Below, one piece after another: positions 23,532-31,065 of a stretch of 51,654 bases of DNA. Within the stretch, counting starts at the first letter, position 1. Every line of letters begins with the position of its first letter. Made by a program: the position numbers and the translations under genes. The notes beneath the pieces are model-generated. The model searched no databases, was not told where the DNA came from, and worked only from the letters and a program-made list of their open reading frames with translations. This DNA comes from JACRIM01 sp964605185 (GTDB taxonomy: Bacteria > Planctomycetota > Phycisphaerae > UBA1845 > UTPLA1), in contig CAZSBF010000019.1 of assembly GCA_964605185.1 (NCBI GenBank), positions 1 through 51,654 on the forward strand, in the 5' to 3' direction.

Positions 23532-24791
23532 CTACTTCTCCTTGCCATAGAGAAACAGCAGCACCCGGTCGAACCGCTCCGCCCACGCACCCTCGTTATG
23601 CACGGCCCCCTCGGCCTCCATGTACTTGAAGTGCTTCCCCTCGCACAACCCGCCCTTCTCCATGGCCTTCGTTAGCCGCTCTGTGTAAGTCATAGCCAGC
23701 GAAAACGACCCCAATGTAACACCCTCTTTCGTCCCCATGTCCAACCACACGCGCAGCCTCTTGAGTGACTCCGGCTTCGCCTCAATCTTTCTTAGCAACG
23801 ACGCCTCATCCCACATCAGCGCCGGCGATATCACGCCGACCTTCGAGAACACGTCGCCATGCTCGACGCCCATGTACAACGAGATCAGCCCGCCCAGCGA
23901 CGACCCCGCCACGGCCGTATCCTCGCGCCCCGGCTTCGTGCGATAGGTCTTGTCGATGAACGGCTTGACCTCCTCAATCACGAACCTCGCATACTTCTCC
24001 CCGCGCCCTCCGCCCTTTCGCCCGGCATCGCGCGTCGGCGTGTACTCGTTCATCCGCTCGGCGTTGTTGTAGATGCCGACGACAATGATCGGCGGGATCT
24101 TTCCTTCCTTGATCAGCCGCTCGACCGTCTCATCCACCTGCCACTCGACCCCGATGAACGACGACCCGGCGTCAAAGAGATTCTGCCCGTCGTGCATGTA
24201 CAGCACGGGGTATCGGGCGTCTCTTGTAGGGTGGGTTGTACTCAACCCACCTTTTGACTCACGACCCGCCGCATCGCGCGACTCGTTCGCCCCACCTTTG
24301 CCCGCGTCGTACCCCGGCGGCAAATAAACGATGATCGTTCGCTCATTTTTCAATATCTTCGACGCGAACTTTTGGTGATAGCGCACATCCCCGACGACCG
24401 ACGACTTCTGCGGCTGATTCGCAAAGCGGGCCACCGTGAACCCGTGCGTGCCGCTAGCCAGCGCCATGAGCGTCCGATTCGGCACATCCCCGCCCGCGGC
24501 CGTCTTCTCCACGCCCTCCCACGAGCCAAGCGTGAACTTAAACTCCACCCGCGTCCCGGCCGGCACGCTGAACACGCCGACAAACCGCCCATCCGCCTGC
24601 CGTTGAAGCTGCAACCCATCGGCCGCCCAGGCCCCGAGGGAATCGACGTTCCCTGAAACATGAATCACGTCGGCCTCCGCCATCCCTTTCGGCCCGGCGA
24701 CGACGAAGGTTAGTTCGACCGGATTGACCGGTGCCCCCGACTGGCCGACCACGCACGTTGTCAGGGCTGCGACAAGGATTGAACCCAGCAT
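23532..24791 (-). CDS. Exported esterase (enterochelin-esterase/EsterD-like) with CBM20-like N-domain
   Basis: A 419-residue exported protein with a signal peptide (MLGSILVAALTTCVVG). Residues about 28-125 form a starch-binding-like immunoglobulin domain (VIHVSGNVDSLGAWAADG ... RVEFKFTLGSWEGVE). An alpha/beta hydrolase follows: YLPPGYDAGKG, YPVLYMHDGQNLFD, the nucleophile VAGSSLGGLISLYMG near residue 298, and a C-terminal His in AEGAVHNEGAW. This set matches Fes/esterase D-type proteins that release sugar- or siderophore-bound acyl groups; the substrate is unknown. A dispersed repeat is inserted in frame between the first two hydrolase motifs (KGGLSTTHPTRDAR). It sits in a loop, so activity may survive. 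The start has AGGTG close upstream. Confidence 0.85.
   Translation of the reverse strand: MLGSILVAALTTCVVGQSGAPVNPVELTFVVAGPKGMAEADVIHVSGNVDSLGAWAADGLQLQRQADGRFVGVFSVPAGTRVEFKFTLGSWEGVEKTAAGGDVPNRTLMALASGTHGFTVARFANQPQKSSVVGDVRYHQKFASKILKNERTIIVYLPPGYDAGKGGANESRDAAGRESKGGLSTTHPTRDARYPVLYMHDGQNLFDAGSSFIGVEWQVDETVERLIKEGKIPPIIVVGIYNNAERMNEYTPTRDAGRKGGGRGEKYARFVIEEVKPFIDKTYRTKPGREDTAVAGSSLGGLISLYMGVEHGDVFSKVGVISPALMWDEASLLRKIEAKPESLKRLRVWLDMGTKEGVTLGSFSLAMTYTERLTKAMEKGGLCEGKHFKYMEAEGAVHNEGAWAERFDRVLLFLYGKEK
24230..24251. repeat. Palindromic dispersed repeat in frame in the esterase gene
   Basis: The 9-bp arms GGTGGGTTG (24230-24238) and CAACCCACC (24243-24251) flank a TACT loop. Read on the coding strand it contributes the GGLSTTHP stretch in the esterase. 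The shape is that of a REP-like palindrome. Confidence 0.75.
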
Positions 24792-24854
24792 GATGACACC
24801 TCGGGGGGGAATCGTAAGGCTTGGCGGGGTTTGGGTAATTGGTCTTTTGATTTG

Positions 24855-25052
24855 CTACAGGCGGCATGCCTTGCCGTTCTTAACACCCATCTGGGACGCC
24901 GAAAGCGAAAACACCTGGGAAAAGGTGGGACGACCTGGGACGGATTGAATGCAGAATGTCGAATTCGGGGGGAAATAGGGGCCAAGGGTCCGAGGGGCAA
25001 AGTGGCGGAAGGGGTCGCTGCGCGACATTGGGGTGGTGCGGGCGCGGAACAT
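24855..25052 (-). CDS. Putative small ORF in a gene-poor island
   Basis: A 65-residue frame starting MFRARTTPMSRSDPFRHF. The case for expression is its leader: a promoter-like pair (TTGCCT at 25125-25130 and TATATT at 25102-25107, 17 nt apart), then GGAGG at 25059-25063, 6 nt before the ATG. The product has no recognisable domain and many Pro/Ser/Thr residues, so it may be noise downstream of a real leader. The same leader occurs at 38395-38483. No other gene was found in 24792-25208. Confidence 0.3.
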   Translation of the reverse strand: MFRARTTPMSRSDPFRHFAPRTLGPYFPPNSTFCIQSVPGRPTFSQVFSLSASQMGVKNGKACRL

Positions 25053-25130
25053 CCGGGGCCTCCGGTTGCGGGGTTTGGCGAAACCGAACCAATACCTAAC
25101 TAATATAGTCCAGGGGTTTGGGGAAGGCAA
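25050..25130 (-). promoter_or_regulatory. Promoter-leader block A (shared with block B at 38 kb)
   Basis: Reading on the minus strand: TTGCCT, 17 nt, TATATT within the 18-bp core ACTATATTAGTTAGGTAT (25092-25109), then exactly 28 nt, then GGAGG (25059-25063), CCCCGG and ATG (25050-25052). Block B has the same core, the same 28-nt gap and the same Shine-Dalgarno/start context. The spacing and the base identity argue for one duplicated leader. Confidence 0.6.
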
Positions 25131-25208
25131 GGGGAAGTTTCCGGTATGGGCGGGTGAGCGGTGCGTCGTGTTTCAGAGACAAACTAAATAACCCGCCCCT
25201 TTGTGGCA

Positions 25209-25823
25209 TTAACTCAAACGAGTTACGAATGGCCACGCCTGTTTCGGCAGCCCCTCTTTGACCGGGTTGTTTTCGATGTAATCAATGACGCGGGCAACCT
25301 CTCCTCGATCGTAGAGGAAGACCTTGTAGGGGCGTTTAGACCAGACCGGATGCCCTGCGCCAACCCCCGCGAAGAGGCGAAGCACGCGTGACGATTCCTC
25401 TGCAAGCCTGCGCCACATAATGGTCGCATTGTCACGGTGACGCCGGATACAAAAATGCACGTGATTCCTGAGGATTGCGCACGCCCACACCGTGTACCGC
25501 TCCTGTCTTATTGTCTCGCCAAACGCGCGGCCAAGGGCTTGCCTCTTCGCGTCATCAAACCAAATCGGGGCGTGTTCGAGAAGCGGTTCCGCCTTGCGGT
25601 AGAATCCCTTTAACGTCTCGCGCGACGGTTGCACGCGGCGCCGGCCGCGATGAACGTCGCCCAGCGCAACCAACTTTACTTCGCGCACTTCGGTGGAACC
25701 GCTGCCTCGTGGGTCATTGGGCAACCAGTGCCCGTATCCATGTAGGATCAAATGATGCGCGAAAATTACACGCGAATGTGTGAGGCCGCGTTGTTCGCGC
25801 TCAACCTGATCTTTCCGTTCCAC
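25209..25823 (-). CDS. REP-associated tyrosine transposase (Y1/IS200-like, RAYT)
   Basis: A 204-residue HUH/Y1 transposase-domain protein. The N-terminal part has HLILHGYGHWLPNDPRGSGS, characteristic of RAYT proteins, followed by the HUH pair in AILRNHVHFCIRRH. The Tyr helix is RVIDYIENNPVKEGL. RAYTs move or maintain REP palindromes using single-strand cleavage by the Tyr. A GTG at 25823 with GGAG 6 nt upstream is the best start. The frame extends further upstream inside the PQQ gene but that part is a shadow. A GGGCGGGT/ACCCGCCC inverted repeat (25148-25155, 25191-25198) lies just downstream and could be a REP-like end. The gene looks full length. Confidence 0.82.
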   Translation of the reverse strand: MERKDQVEREQRGLTHSRVIFAHHLILHGYGHWLPNDPRGSGSTEVREVKLVALGDVHRGRRRVQPSRETLKGFYRKAEPLLEHAPIWFDDAKRQALGRAFGETIRQERYTVWACAILRNHVHFCIRRHRDNATIMWRRLAEESSRVLRLFAGVGAGHPVWSKRPYKVFLYDRGEVARVIDYIENNPVKEGLPKQAWPFVTRLS

Positions 25824-25848
25824 CCGTGACTCCGCGCGTTTCCCAAAC

Positions 25849-27402
25849 TCATTTCTTCGCAATGCAATACAAATGCTCCCGACCACGCAGATACAACTCA
25901 TCCCCCACCATTGCCGGGCTGGCGTCGAAGCCGTCGTCCAGCTTGTTCGTCGCCGCGACCGTCAACTCGTCGCCATCCTTCAACACCACCGTGGTGCCGT
26001 TGCGGCCGACGATATAGACATGCCCGCCCGCGCCAACCAGCGATGAGTAAATGCTGTCCAAGCCCGTGAGCCGCTGCTTGGTGAAGATGGGCTTGCCGCT
26101 CTTGGCGTCGAGACAGGTCACCATCGGCTTCGTGTTCTCGAGGAAGTAGAGCTTGCTGTTATACAGCACGGCCGAGGGGACATACGGCGTGTTCTTGTCG
26201 TACTGCCAGGCGATTGTCTCGGTGCCCGTGACGTCGCCCTTGGCCTCTTTGTACTTGATCGCCACGCAGGCCGCTCCGCGGAAGCCGCTGATGCAGATGA
26301 GCAGATCGTCGAGCACCATCGGCGAGGGGATGACGCTTTCGGTCATGCCCTTGCAGCTCCAGATCTCCTTGCCGGTGTCCAGGTCGTAGGAGCGAATGGC
26401 CCCGGTGGCCGAGACGACGACCTGCGACTTGCCGTTGGCATCGACCACGAGCGGCGTGGACCAGTTGGTGTGCTCATCGCGGGCGACGCGCCACTTTTCC
26501 TTGCCGCTCTTCTTGTCGAAGGCCACGATGAAGTCGTCACCCTCGTGGTCCCAGTCGATGATCAGCGTGTCGCCATGCAGCGCGGGCGACGCCCCCTCGC
26601 CGAAGCCATTGCGCGTGGTCATCTTGCCGAGGTTCGCCTTCCACTTGACCTTGCCGTCCATGGTGAGGCAATAGACGCCGCGCGAGCCGAAGAAGGCGTA
26701 GATGTGTTTGCCGTCAGTGACCGGCGAGTTCGAGGCCTGCGTGGAATCGCCGTGGCCAGCCTCATGTGGGCGTTCCTCGCAGACGGTCGTGTCCCAGAGT
26801 GTCTTGCCGGTGGCACGATCAAGGGCGATGACCTTGAACTCGTAGAGCTTCGTCGGTGCTGCTCGCGGGCCGCGTTGTCTGCCACCCGGGCCGCCGGGAC
26901 CTCGCGGACCGCGACGCCGTTCTCCCTCTGGCGGCGGCTGATCGCCGGGCTGATTCAACCCCACCCTTTCGAGGCTTCCGCCTTGGTCGCCTCTCAACCC
27001 CTTATCGAGGGGAGGGGAAATCTGGCTTGGCGCATCCCCGCCGGAGTTGTTTCCATTCGGCGGACGATTGCCGCGCCGTCGCTCGCCCTCGGGTGGTTGC
27101 GGCGGCGGAGCGTCGTCCTCGCGCTCCTCGGCCTTCGGCGCATCGGGCGCGTCCTTGCTGGTCTCGACGGCCGTCTGAATGAAGATCCGGTCGCCCCAGA
27201 TGATCGGCGTGGCGTGGCCCTTGCCGGGGATGGCGACCTTCCACTTGATGTTCTTCTCTTCGCTCCACTCGGTCGGCGGATGACACCCCGGCCCTTCGCC
27301 GGTCATCAAAGGCCCACGGAAGGCGGGCCAGTTCTGCGCACGAAGCGCGGCTGATGCACAGAGGAGGATGAGTGTGGCGACGACAAGTGAGGACTTTTTC
27401 AT
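25849..27402 (-). CDS. Exported PQQ-like beta-propeller repeat protein
   Basis: A 517-residue protein with a signal peptide (SLVVATLILLCASAALRA). Mature sequence begins NWPAFRGPLMTGEGPG, the usual start of planctomycete PQQ-binding-like propellers. WD-like blade motifs recur: TGKTLWDTTV, GKVKWKANLGKM, SGKEKWRVARDEH, TGKEIWSCKG. A Pro/Arg/Gly-rich, low-complexity linker at about 75-190 interrupts the first blades and holds an in-frame dispersed repeat. Function is probably a secreted binding or scaffold protein rather than a dehydrogenase, as catalytic features of quinoproteins were not seen. AGGAG lies before the ATG. Confidence 0.87.
   Translation of the reverse strand: MKKSSLVVATLILLCASAALRAQNWPAFRGPLMTGEGPGCHPPTEWSEEKNIKWKVAIPGKGHATPIIWGDRIFIQTAVETSKDAPDAPKAEEREDDAPPPQPPEGERRRGNRPPNGNNSGGDAPSQISPPLDKGLRGDQGGSLERVGLNQPGDQPPPEGERRRGPRGPGGPGGRQRGPRAAPTKLYEFKVIALDRATGKTLWDTTVCEERPHEAGHGDSTQASNSPVTDGKHIYAFFGSRGVYCLTMDGKVKWKANLGKMTTRNGFGEGASPALHGDTLIIDWDHEGDDFIVAFDKKSGKEKWRVARDEHTNWSTPLVVDANGKSQVVVSATGAIRSYDLDTGKEIWSCKGMTESVIPSPMVLDDLLICISGFRGAACVAIKYKEAKGDVTGTETIAWQYDKNTPYVPSAVLYNSKLYFLENTKPMVTCLDAKSGKPIFTKQRLTGLDSIYSSLVGAGGHVYIVGRNGTTVVLKDGDELTVAATNKLDDGFDASPAMVGDELYLRGREHLYCIAKK
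26955..27025. repeat. Dispersed repeat in frame in the PQQ gene
   Basis: On the coding strand this stretch translates to SQISPPLDKGLRGDQGG and SLERVGLNQ. The SPPLDKGxRG phrase is the translated form of a known widespread short dispersed repeat of bacterial genomes (recognised from memory). It lies in the low-complexity linker, where an insertion is tolerated. Confidence 0.6.
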
Positions 27403-27434
27403 GTTCCCAACTCCTTAGGTATCAAGAAAAGCAA

Positions 27435-27806
27435 TTACTGATTGATTGGGCGGCGAACGCGAATCGAACGCGGCGTTGCCACCACAGTCGTTCTTGTCAG
27501 TGAACTCAACTGATATCGCGCGACGACCATCTCAGCCAACGCACGATACTCAACGATGCGTTCGCGATCTGGTCGTAATATGAGTATGCCGGAATGAGTT
27601 CCCGGGGAGAACACCCGAATATCTCCAAACCCTTTGCCCGCAGTTACAAAGAACACTTTCTCGGCAACCAGCCGCGGCCACAATTCGGGGTCTTTGAGCC
27701 CGCTCCAGCCTTGCCCCGACACCGTTACCGCGTCATAGCCAGCAAGCCGAAAGGGTTCGCCGACGATTTTCGAGAGATCTTCATCAAGATTGACGCGAAT
27801 GGGCAT
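27435..27806 (-). CDS. DUF5615 PIN-like toxin-type protein
   Basis: A 123-residue protein with an acidic N-terminal PIN-like start (RVNLDEDLSKIVGEPFRLAG) followed by KVFFVTAGKGFGDIRVF. This matches DUF5615, a PIN-like family usually paired with DUF433 antitoxins. Acidic residues are arranged as in a metal-dependent nuclease. It ends in a basic tail (RSIRVRRPINQ). The ATG at 27806 is 1 nt after the DUF433 stop, so the two are coupled. RNase activity is inferred from the family. Confidence 0.8.
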   Translation of the reverse strand: MPIRVNLDEDLSKIVGEPFRLAGYDAVTVSGQGWSGLKDPELWPRLVAEKVFFVTAGKGFGDIRVFSPGTHSGILILRPDRERIVEYRALAEMVVARYQLSSLTRTTVVATPRSIRVRRPINQ

Positions 27807-27807
27807 T

Positions 27808-28032
27808 TCAGGCGACAAGCGTGGTGTGTGATGCTTCAGAGGCGTAATACAGAGCGGCCTGAATGTCCTCGTGGGTTAGTTGTGGGAATTGCTTTAGGAG
27901 GGCGTCTTTGTCCATATCCGCGAGGCTGGCGACGATCACCGATACGGCGATTCTTGTCCCCTTGATGCACGGCTCGCCGTGGTGAAGCTGCGGGTCACAC
28001 ACGATTCGGTCTCGCCACTCATTCGCGGTCAT
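27808..28032 (-). CDS. DUF433 antitoxin-type protein
   Basis: A 74-residue DUF433 domain: RIVCDPQLHHGEPCIKGTRIAVSVIVASLADM, then QFPQLTHEDIQAALYYASEA. Such proteins carry a winged-helix-like fold and act as the DNA-binding antitoxin of a PIN-like toxin. The DUF5615 gene follows immediately. A GGAG lies before the ATG. As in typical antitoxin-first operons, it would repress its own operon. Confidence 0.85.
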   Translation of the reverse strand: MTANEWRDRIVCDPQLHHGEPCIKGTRIAVSVIVASLADMDKDALLKQFPQLTHEDIQAALYYASEASHTTLVA

Positions 28033-28091
28033 GTTATTGCTCCACGAGCGTCATTATAACGCATACGCCCACGAGGCGCAGGAACATGCAA

Positions 28092-29615
28092 TTAATCCCC
28101 GAACTTGATCCCCTGCGCCAGTGGCAACTGGGTTGTGTAATTGATCGTATTCGTCTGACGGCGCATGTAAGCCTTCCAACTGTCGCTGCCCGATTCGCGG
28201 CCGCCGCCAGTTTCCTTTTCGCCGCCGAATGCCCCGCCGATCTCGGCACCACTGGTGCCGATGTTCACGTTGGCGATGCCGCAGTCGCTGCCGGCCGCCG
28301 AAAGGAACTGCTCGGCCTCCAGCAAGTTGCGCGTGAAGATGGCGCCCGAAAGGCCTTGAGGGACGCCGTTGTGTTTGGCAATGGCCTCGTTGAGCGTCTT
28401 GTACCCAATGACATAGAGGATCGGCGCGAAGGTTTCCTCCTGCACGATCTTGTATTCGTTCTCCGCGAATGCGATGACCGGCGCGACAAAGCAACCGCCG
28501 GCATAGGCATCGCCCGACAGTACTTCGCCACCACAGAGGATCTGCCCGCCTTCTTCCTTGAGCTTCTTAAGCGCGTTCTGCATGTCCGTCACCGCGCCGG
28601 TGTCGATGAGCGGGCCCATGAGCGTGCCTTCGCTCAGCGGGTTGCCGATCTTGACCTGCTTGTAGGCCGCGACGAGGCGATCCGTCAGCGCCTTCTTAAT
28701 ACTCTCGTGCACGATGATTCGGCGCGTGCTGGTGCAGCGCTGGCCGGCCGTGCCGACGGAGCCGAAGAGGATGGCGCGGACCGCGAGATCGAGGTCGGCC
28801 TCGGGTGTCACGATGATGGCATTGTTTCCGCCCAGCTCCAGGATCGTCCGGCCGAGCCGCTTGCCGACGACTTCGCCGATGCGATAGCCCATGCGGCAGG
28901 AGCCCGTGGCCGAGACGAGTGGAATGCGCCGGTCGTTGATGAGCATCTCGCCGATGGTGGAGCCCTTGCCGATGATGAGGCTGAAGATGGCCGGATCAAC
29001 GCCGAAGTCGCGGCAGACGCGCTCGGCAATCTTGGTGACGGCGACGGCGGTGAGCGGCGTCTTGCTCGACGGCTTCCACAGCGACACATCCCCGCAAACG
29101 GCCGCGAGTGCCGAGTTCCACGCCCAGACGGCGACGGGAAAGTTGAACGCGCTGATGATGCCGACGACGCCGAGCGGATGCCACTGCTCGTACATGCGAT
29201 GGCCGGGGCGCTCGGAGTGCATGGAGAGGCCGTAAAGCTGGCGCGAGAGGCCGCAGGCAAAGTCGCAGATGTCGATCATTTCCTGCACTTCACCTTCGCC
29301 CTCGGCGCGGATCTTGCCCATCTCCATGGTGACGAGGGCACCCAGCTCGCCCTTCAATTCGCGAAGGGCGTTGCCGAGTTGCCGGACGAGTTCGCCGCGC
29401 TTGGGCGCGGGGGTCGTGCGCCAGGTTTCAAACGCCTTCACGCCGGCGGCCATTACCTGTTCGTATTCGGCGGGCGTGGCCTGCATGACGGCGGCGATGG
29501 GCTTTCCGTCGATGGGGGAGATGGATTCGAGTTTGGAATCGGAACCGAACCAGCGGCCGTTGAAGGCGCCGGGGTTGACGGGTTCGATGCCGAGTTTCTT
29601 CAGAACGTCTTTCAT
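28092..29615 (-). CDS. Aldehyde dehydrogenase, ALDH7-type (alpha-aminoadipic semialdehyde dehydrogenase)
   Basis: A 507-residue ALDH. Catalytic Cys is in AGQRCTSTRR and the general base Glu in TILELGGNNAIIVTPEAD. The cofactor loop is FNFPVAVWAWN, and SATGSCRMGYRIGEVV follows. The ending AFGGEKETGGGRESGSDSWK is the signature of ALDH7/AmaB proteins. These oxidise alpha-aminoadipate semialdehyde (piperideine-6-carboxylate) to alpha-aminoadipate with NAD+. The lysine 6-aminotransferase at 31062 makes that semialdehyde, which supports this role. GAGGA precedes the ATG. Confidence 0.92.
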   Translation of the reverse strand: MKDVLKKLGIEPVNPGAFNGRWFGSDSKLESISPIDGKPIAAVMQATPAEYEQVMAAGVKAFETWRTTPAPKRGELVRQLGNALRELKGELGALVTMEMGKIRAEGEGEVQEMIDICDFACGLSRQLYGLSMHSERPGHRMYEQWHPLGVVGIISAFNFPVAVWAWNSALAAVCGDVSLWKPSSKTPLTAVAVTKIAERVCRDFGVDPAIFSLIIGKGSTIGEMLINDRRIPLVSATGSCRMGYRIGEVVGKRLGRTILELGGNNAIIVTPEADLDLAVRAILFGSVGTAGQRCTSTRRIIVHESIKKALTDRLVAAYKQVKIGNPLSEGTLMGPLIDTGAVTDMQNALKKLKEEGGQILCGGEVLSGDAYAGGCFVAPVIAFAENEYKIVQEETFAPILYVIGYKTLNEAIAKHNGVPQGLSGAIFTRNLLEAEQFLSAAGSDCGIANVNIGTSGAEIGGAFGGEKETGGGRESGSDSWKAYMRRQTNTINYTTQLPLAQGIKFGD

Positions 29616-29780
29616 GGCGTCCTCGCGGTTGGAGTGCGTGGGTTAATGATGGAGCCAATTATAAAGCCCCAGACAGTTCGTGCCCGGGGCCTATTTATAG
29701 ATAGAGTTTCCGAGTGATTGTCTACTCGACATGCCACAAGGCTTGCGCCTTTGTGCTCGGATTGCGCCGCTGTCGCCGGC

Positions 29781-30617
29781 TTAGGCGCCCTTGGGAGGCG
29801 GCGGCTTCTTCATGGGTGTCTTGGGGGCGACTGCCTTCTTCTCTTCCTTGTGCTCAGGGCCGACGAGCATCATGGAGGCCGTGGAGAAGTCGAGTTCGGC
29901 GGCGACCTTGTCACCGATTCCCTTGCCCTTGATGTCGAAATCCGCGAGGGCGAGTTTGAACTTGCCTGCGCGAATGCCCAGTCCTTCGTGCGGGGCCTCG
30001 CCCTTTTTGGGCGTGCCGGCGGTTTCGAGATACGCCAGCGTGACCGGAATCTTCATTTCCTTTTCTTTGCCGTTGATGGCCATCTTGCCGACGAGATCGG
30101 CCTTGATGCTCTTGATCGGCTTGTCTTTCGCCGAGAGATTTTCGATGCCGGTGACGGTGAAGACGATCTGCGGATGACTCTTTGCGTCGACCCACGGGGC
30201 GCTCATCATGTGGTCGTTGCGCATCTTGTTGCCGGTGTCGACGTCTTTCCAGTCGATGGTGAATTTGCCCTCGATGGCATCCATCTTCCGCGGGTTGAAG
30301 TCGAGCGTGCCCGTGATCTTGGTTACCTTGCCTTCAATGGTCTCCTTCGGGGCCTTCGACTCGAACTTGATGACGTTGCGCTTGCTCTTGGCATCGATCT
30401 CGAAGTGCGCCTTCTCGTCGGGGCCCATGGCGAAGACGATCGGATCCTTCGGCTTGGCCGCGGGGTCATTTTTCTTATTTTGATCATCCTTGCTTTCGTT
30501 CGCCTTCTTCTTCGCGCCGCCGAGGCTCGGCTGCGCGGTGACGGCGTTCCACGATGCAAGGCTGGCCACGGTCAACAGTGCGACCGACAGGCACAAACGG
30601 CGATTAAGCAATGTCAT
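29781..30617 (-). CDS. Exported YceI-family protein
   Basis: A 278-residue protein. The signal peptide (LCLSVALLTVASLASWNAVTA) is followed by a Lys/Asp-rich linker. The YceI lipocalin-like barrel shows NVIKFESKAPKETIEGKVTK, GTLDFNPRKMDAIEGKFTID and MRNDHMMSAPWVDAKSHPQI. It ends in a Pro/Lys tail. YceI proteins bind polyisoprenoid or similar lipids in the periplasm; the ligand here is not known. The ATG at 30617 has AGGAT upstream and is preferred to one at 30659. It sits between two lysine-degradation genes but its link to them is only position. Confidence 0.88.
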   Translation of the reverse strand: MTLLNRRLCLSVALLTVASLASWNAVTAQPSLGGAKKKANESKDDQNKKNDPAAKPKDPIVFAMGPDEKAHFEIDAKSKRNVIKFESKAPKETIEGKVTKITGTLDFNPRKMDAIEGKFTIDWKDVDTGNKMRNDHMMSAPWVDAKSHPQIVFTVTGIENLSAKDKPIKSIKADLVGKMAINGKEKEMKIPVTLAYLETAGTPKKGEAPHEGLGIRAGKFKLALADFDIKGKGIGDKVAAELDFSTASMMLVGPEHKEEKKAVAPKTPMKKPPPPKGA

Positions 30618-30690
30618 GGGATATCCTCGAACCTGGCTTGAGTCGTTCCAGCTCACCAAAGGGCGGGCGGGGCCGCCCCTTCACTAGACA

Positions 30691-31065
30691 TCATACCGTC
30701 GGCGGCGTTGGCGGGAAAACGGCAGCGCGACGTCGCCTGCGGACCTTCACCACCCACACAATGGCCAGAACTCCCCCGCCCGCGAGGATGAAGGGGCCCG
30801 TCGCATCCGCGAAACCGAGGACAAAAAGGGGTTTCTCGACGGGAATCTTGGTGGAGACACCCTCGTCGCGCAGGGCCGCGTCGAAAGCGGCATCGCCAGA
30901 GGACTCGGCCGCCACCTCTTCATCCACGAGGATGTGCATCGTGGTGAGCATGTAATGGGGGTGGCCGCTGATCGCGGTGGCGCGGCGGCCGGTGTAAAGG
31001 CTGGTGGCGATCATGGCGATCGACACAAGTCCGTAGAGGATCGCGGCGATGCGCAGCTTGCTCAC
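30691..31065 (-). CDS. Two-TM hypothetical membrane protein
   Basis: A 124-residue protein with an N-terminal helix (IAAILYGLVSIAMIATSLYTG), an extracytoplasmic domain of about 55 residues and a second helix (FILAGGGVLAIVWVVKV) ending in a basic RRRRR segment. The start GTG overlaps the lysine aminotransferase stop as GTGA, so it is translationally coupled. I do not recognise the family. It may accompany the aminotransferase as a transporter subunit or small envelope protein, but nothing shows this. Confidence 0.6.
   Translation of the reverse strand: MSKLRIAAILYGLVSIAMIATSLYTGRRATAISGHPHYMLTTMHILVDEEVAAESSGDAAFDAALRDEGVSTKIPVEKPLFVLGFADATGPFILAGGGVLAIVWVVKVRRRRRAAVFPPTPPTV

Noticed and set aside
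27447..27480. tRNA-like GAATCGAAC stretch
   Set aside because: It lies within the coding C-terminus of the DUF5615 gene and no cloverleaf can be built.
28086..29717. Plus-strand 543-residue frame
   Set aside because: Antisense of the ALDH gene; codon-bias artefact of GC-rich DNA.
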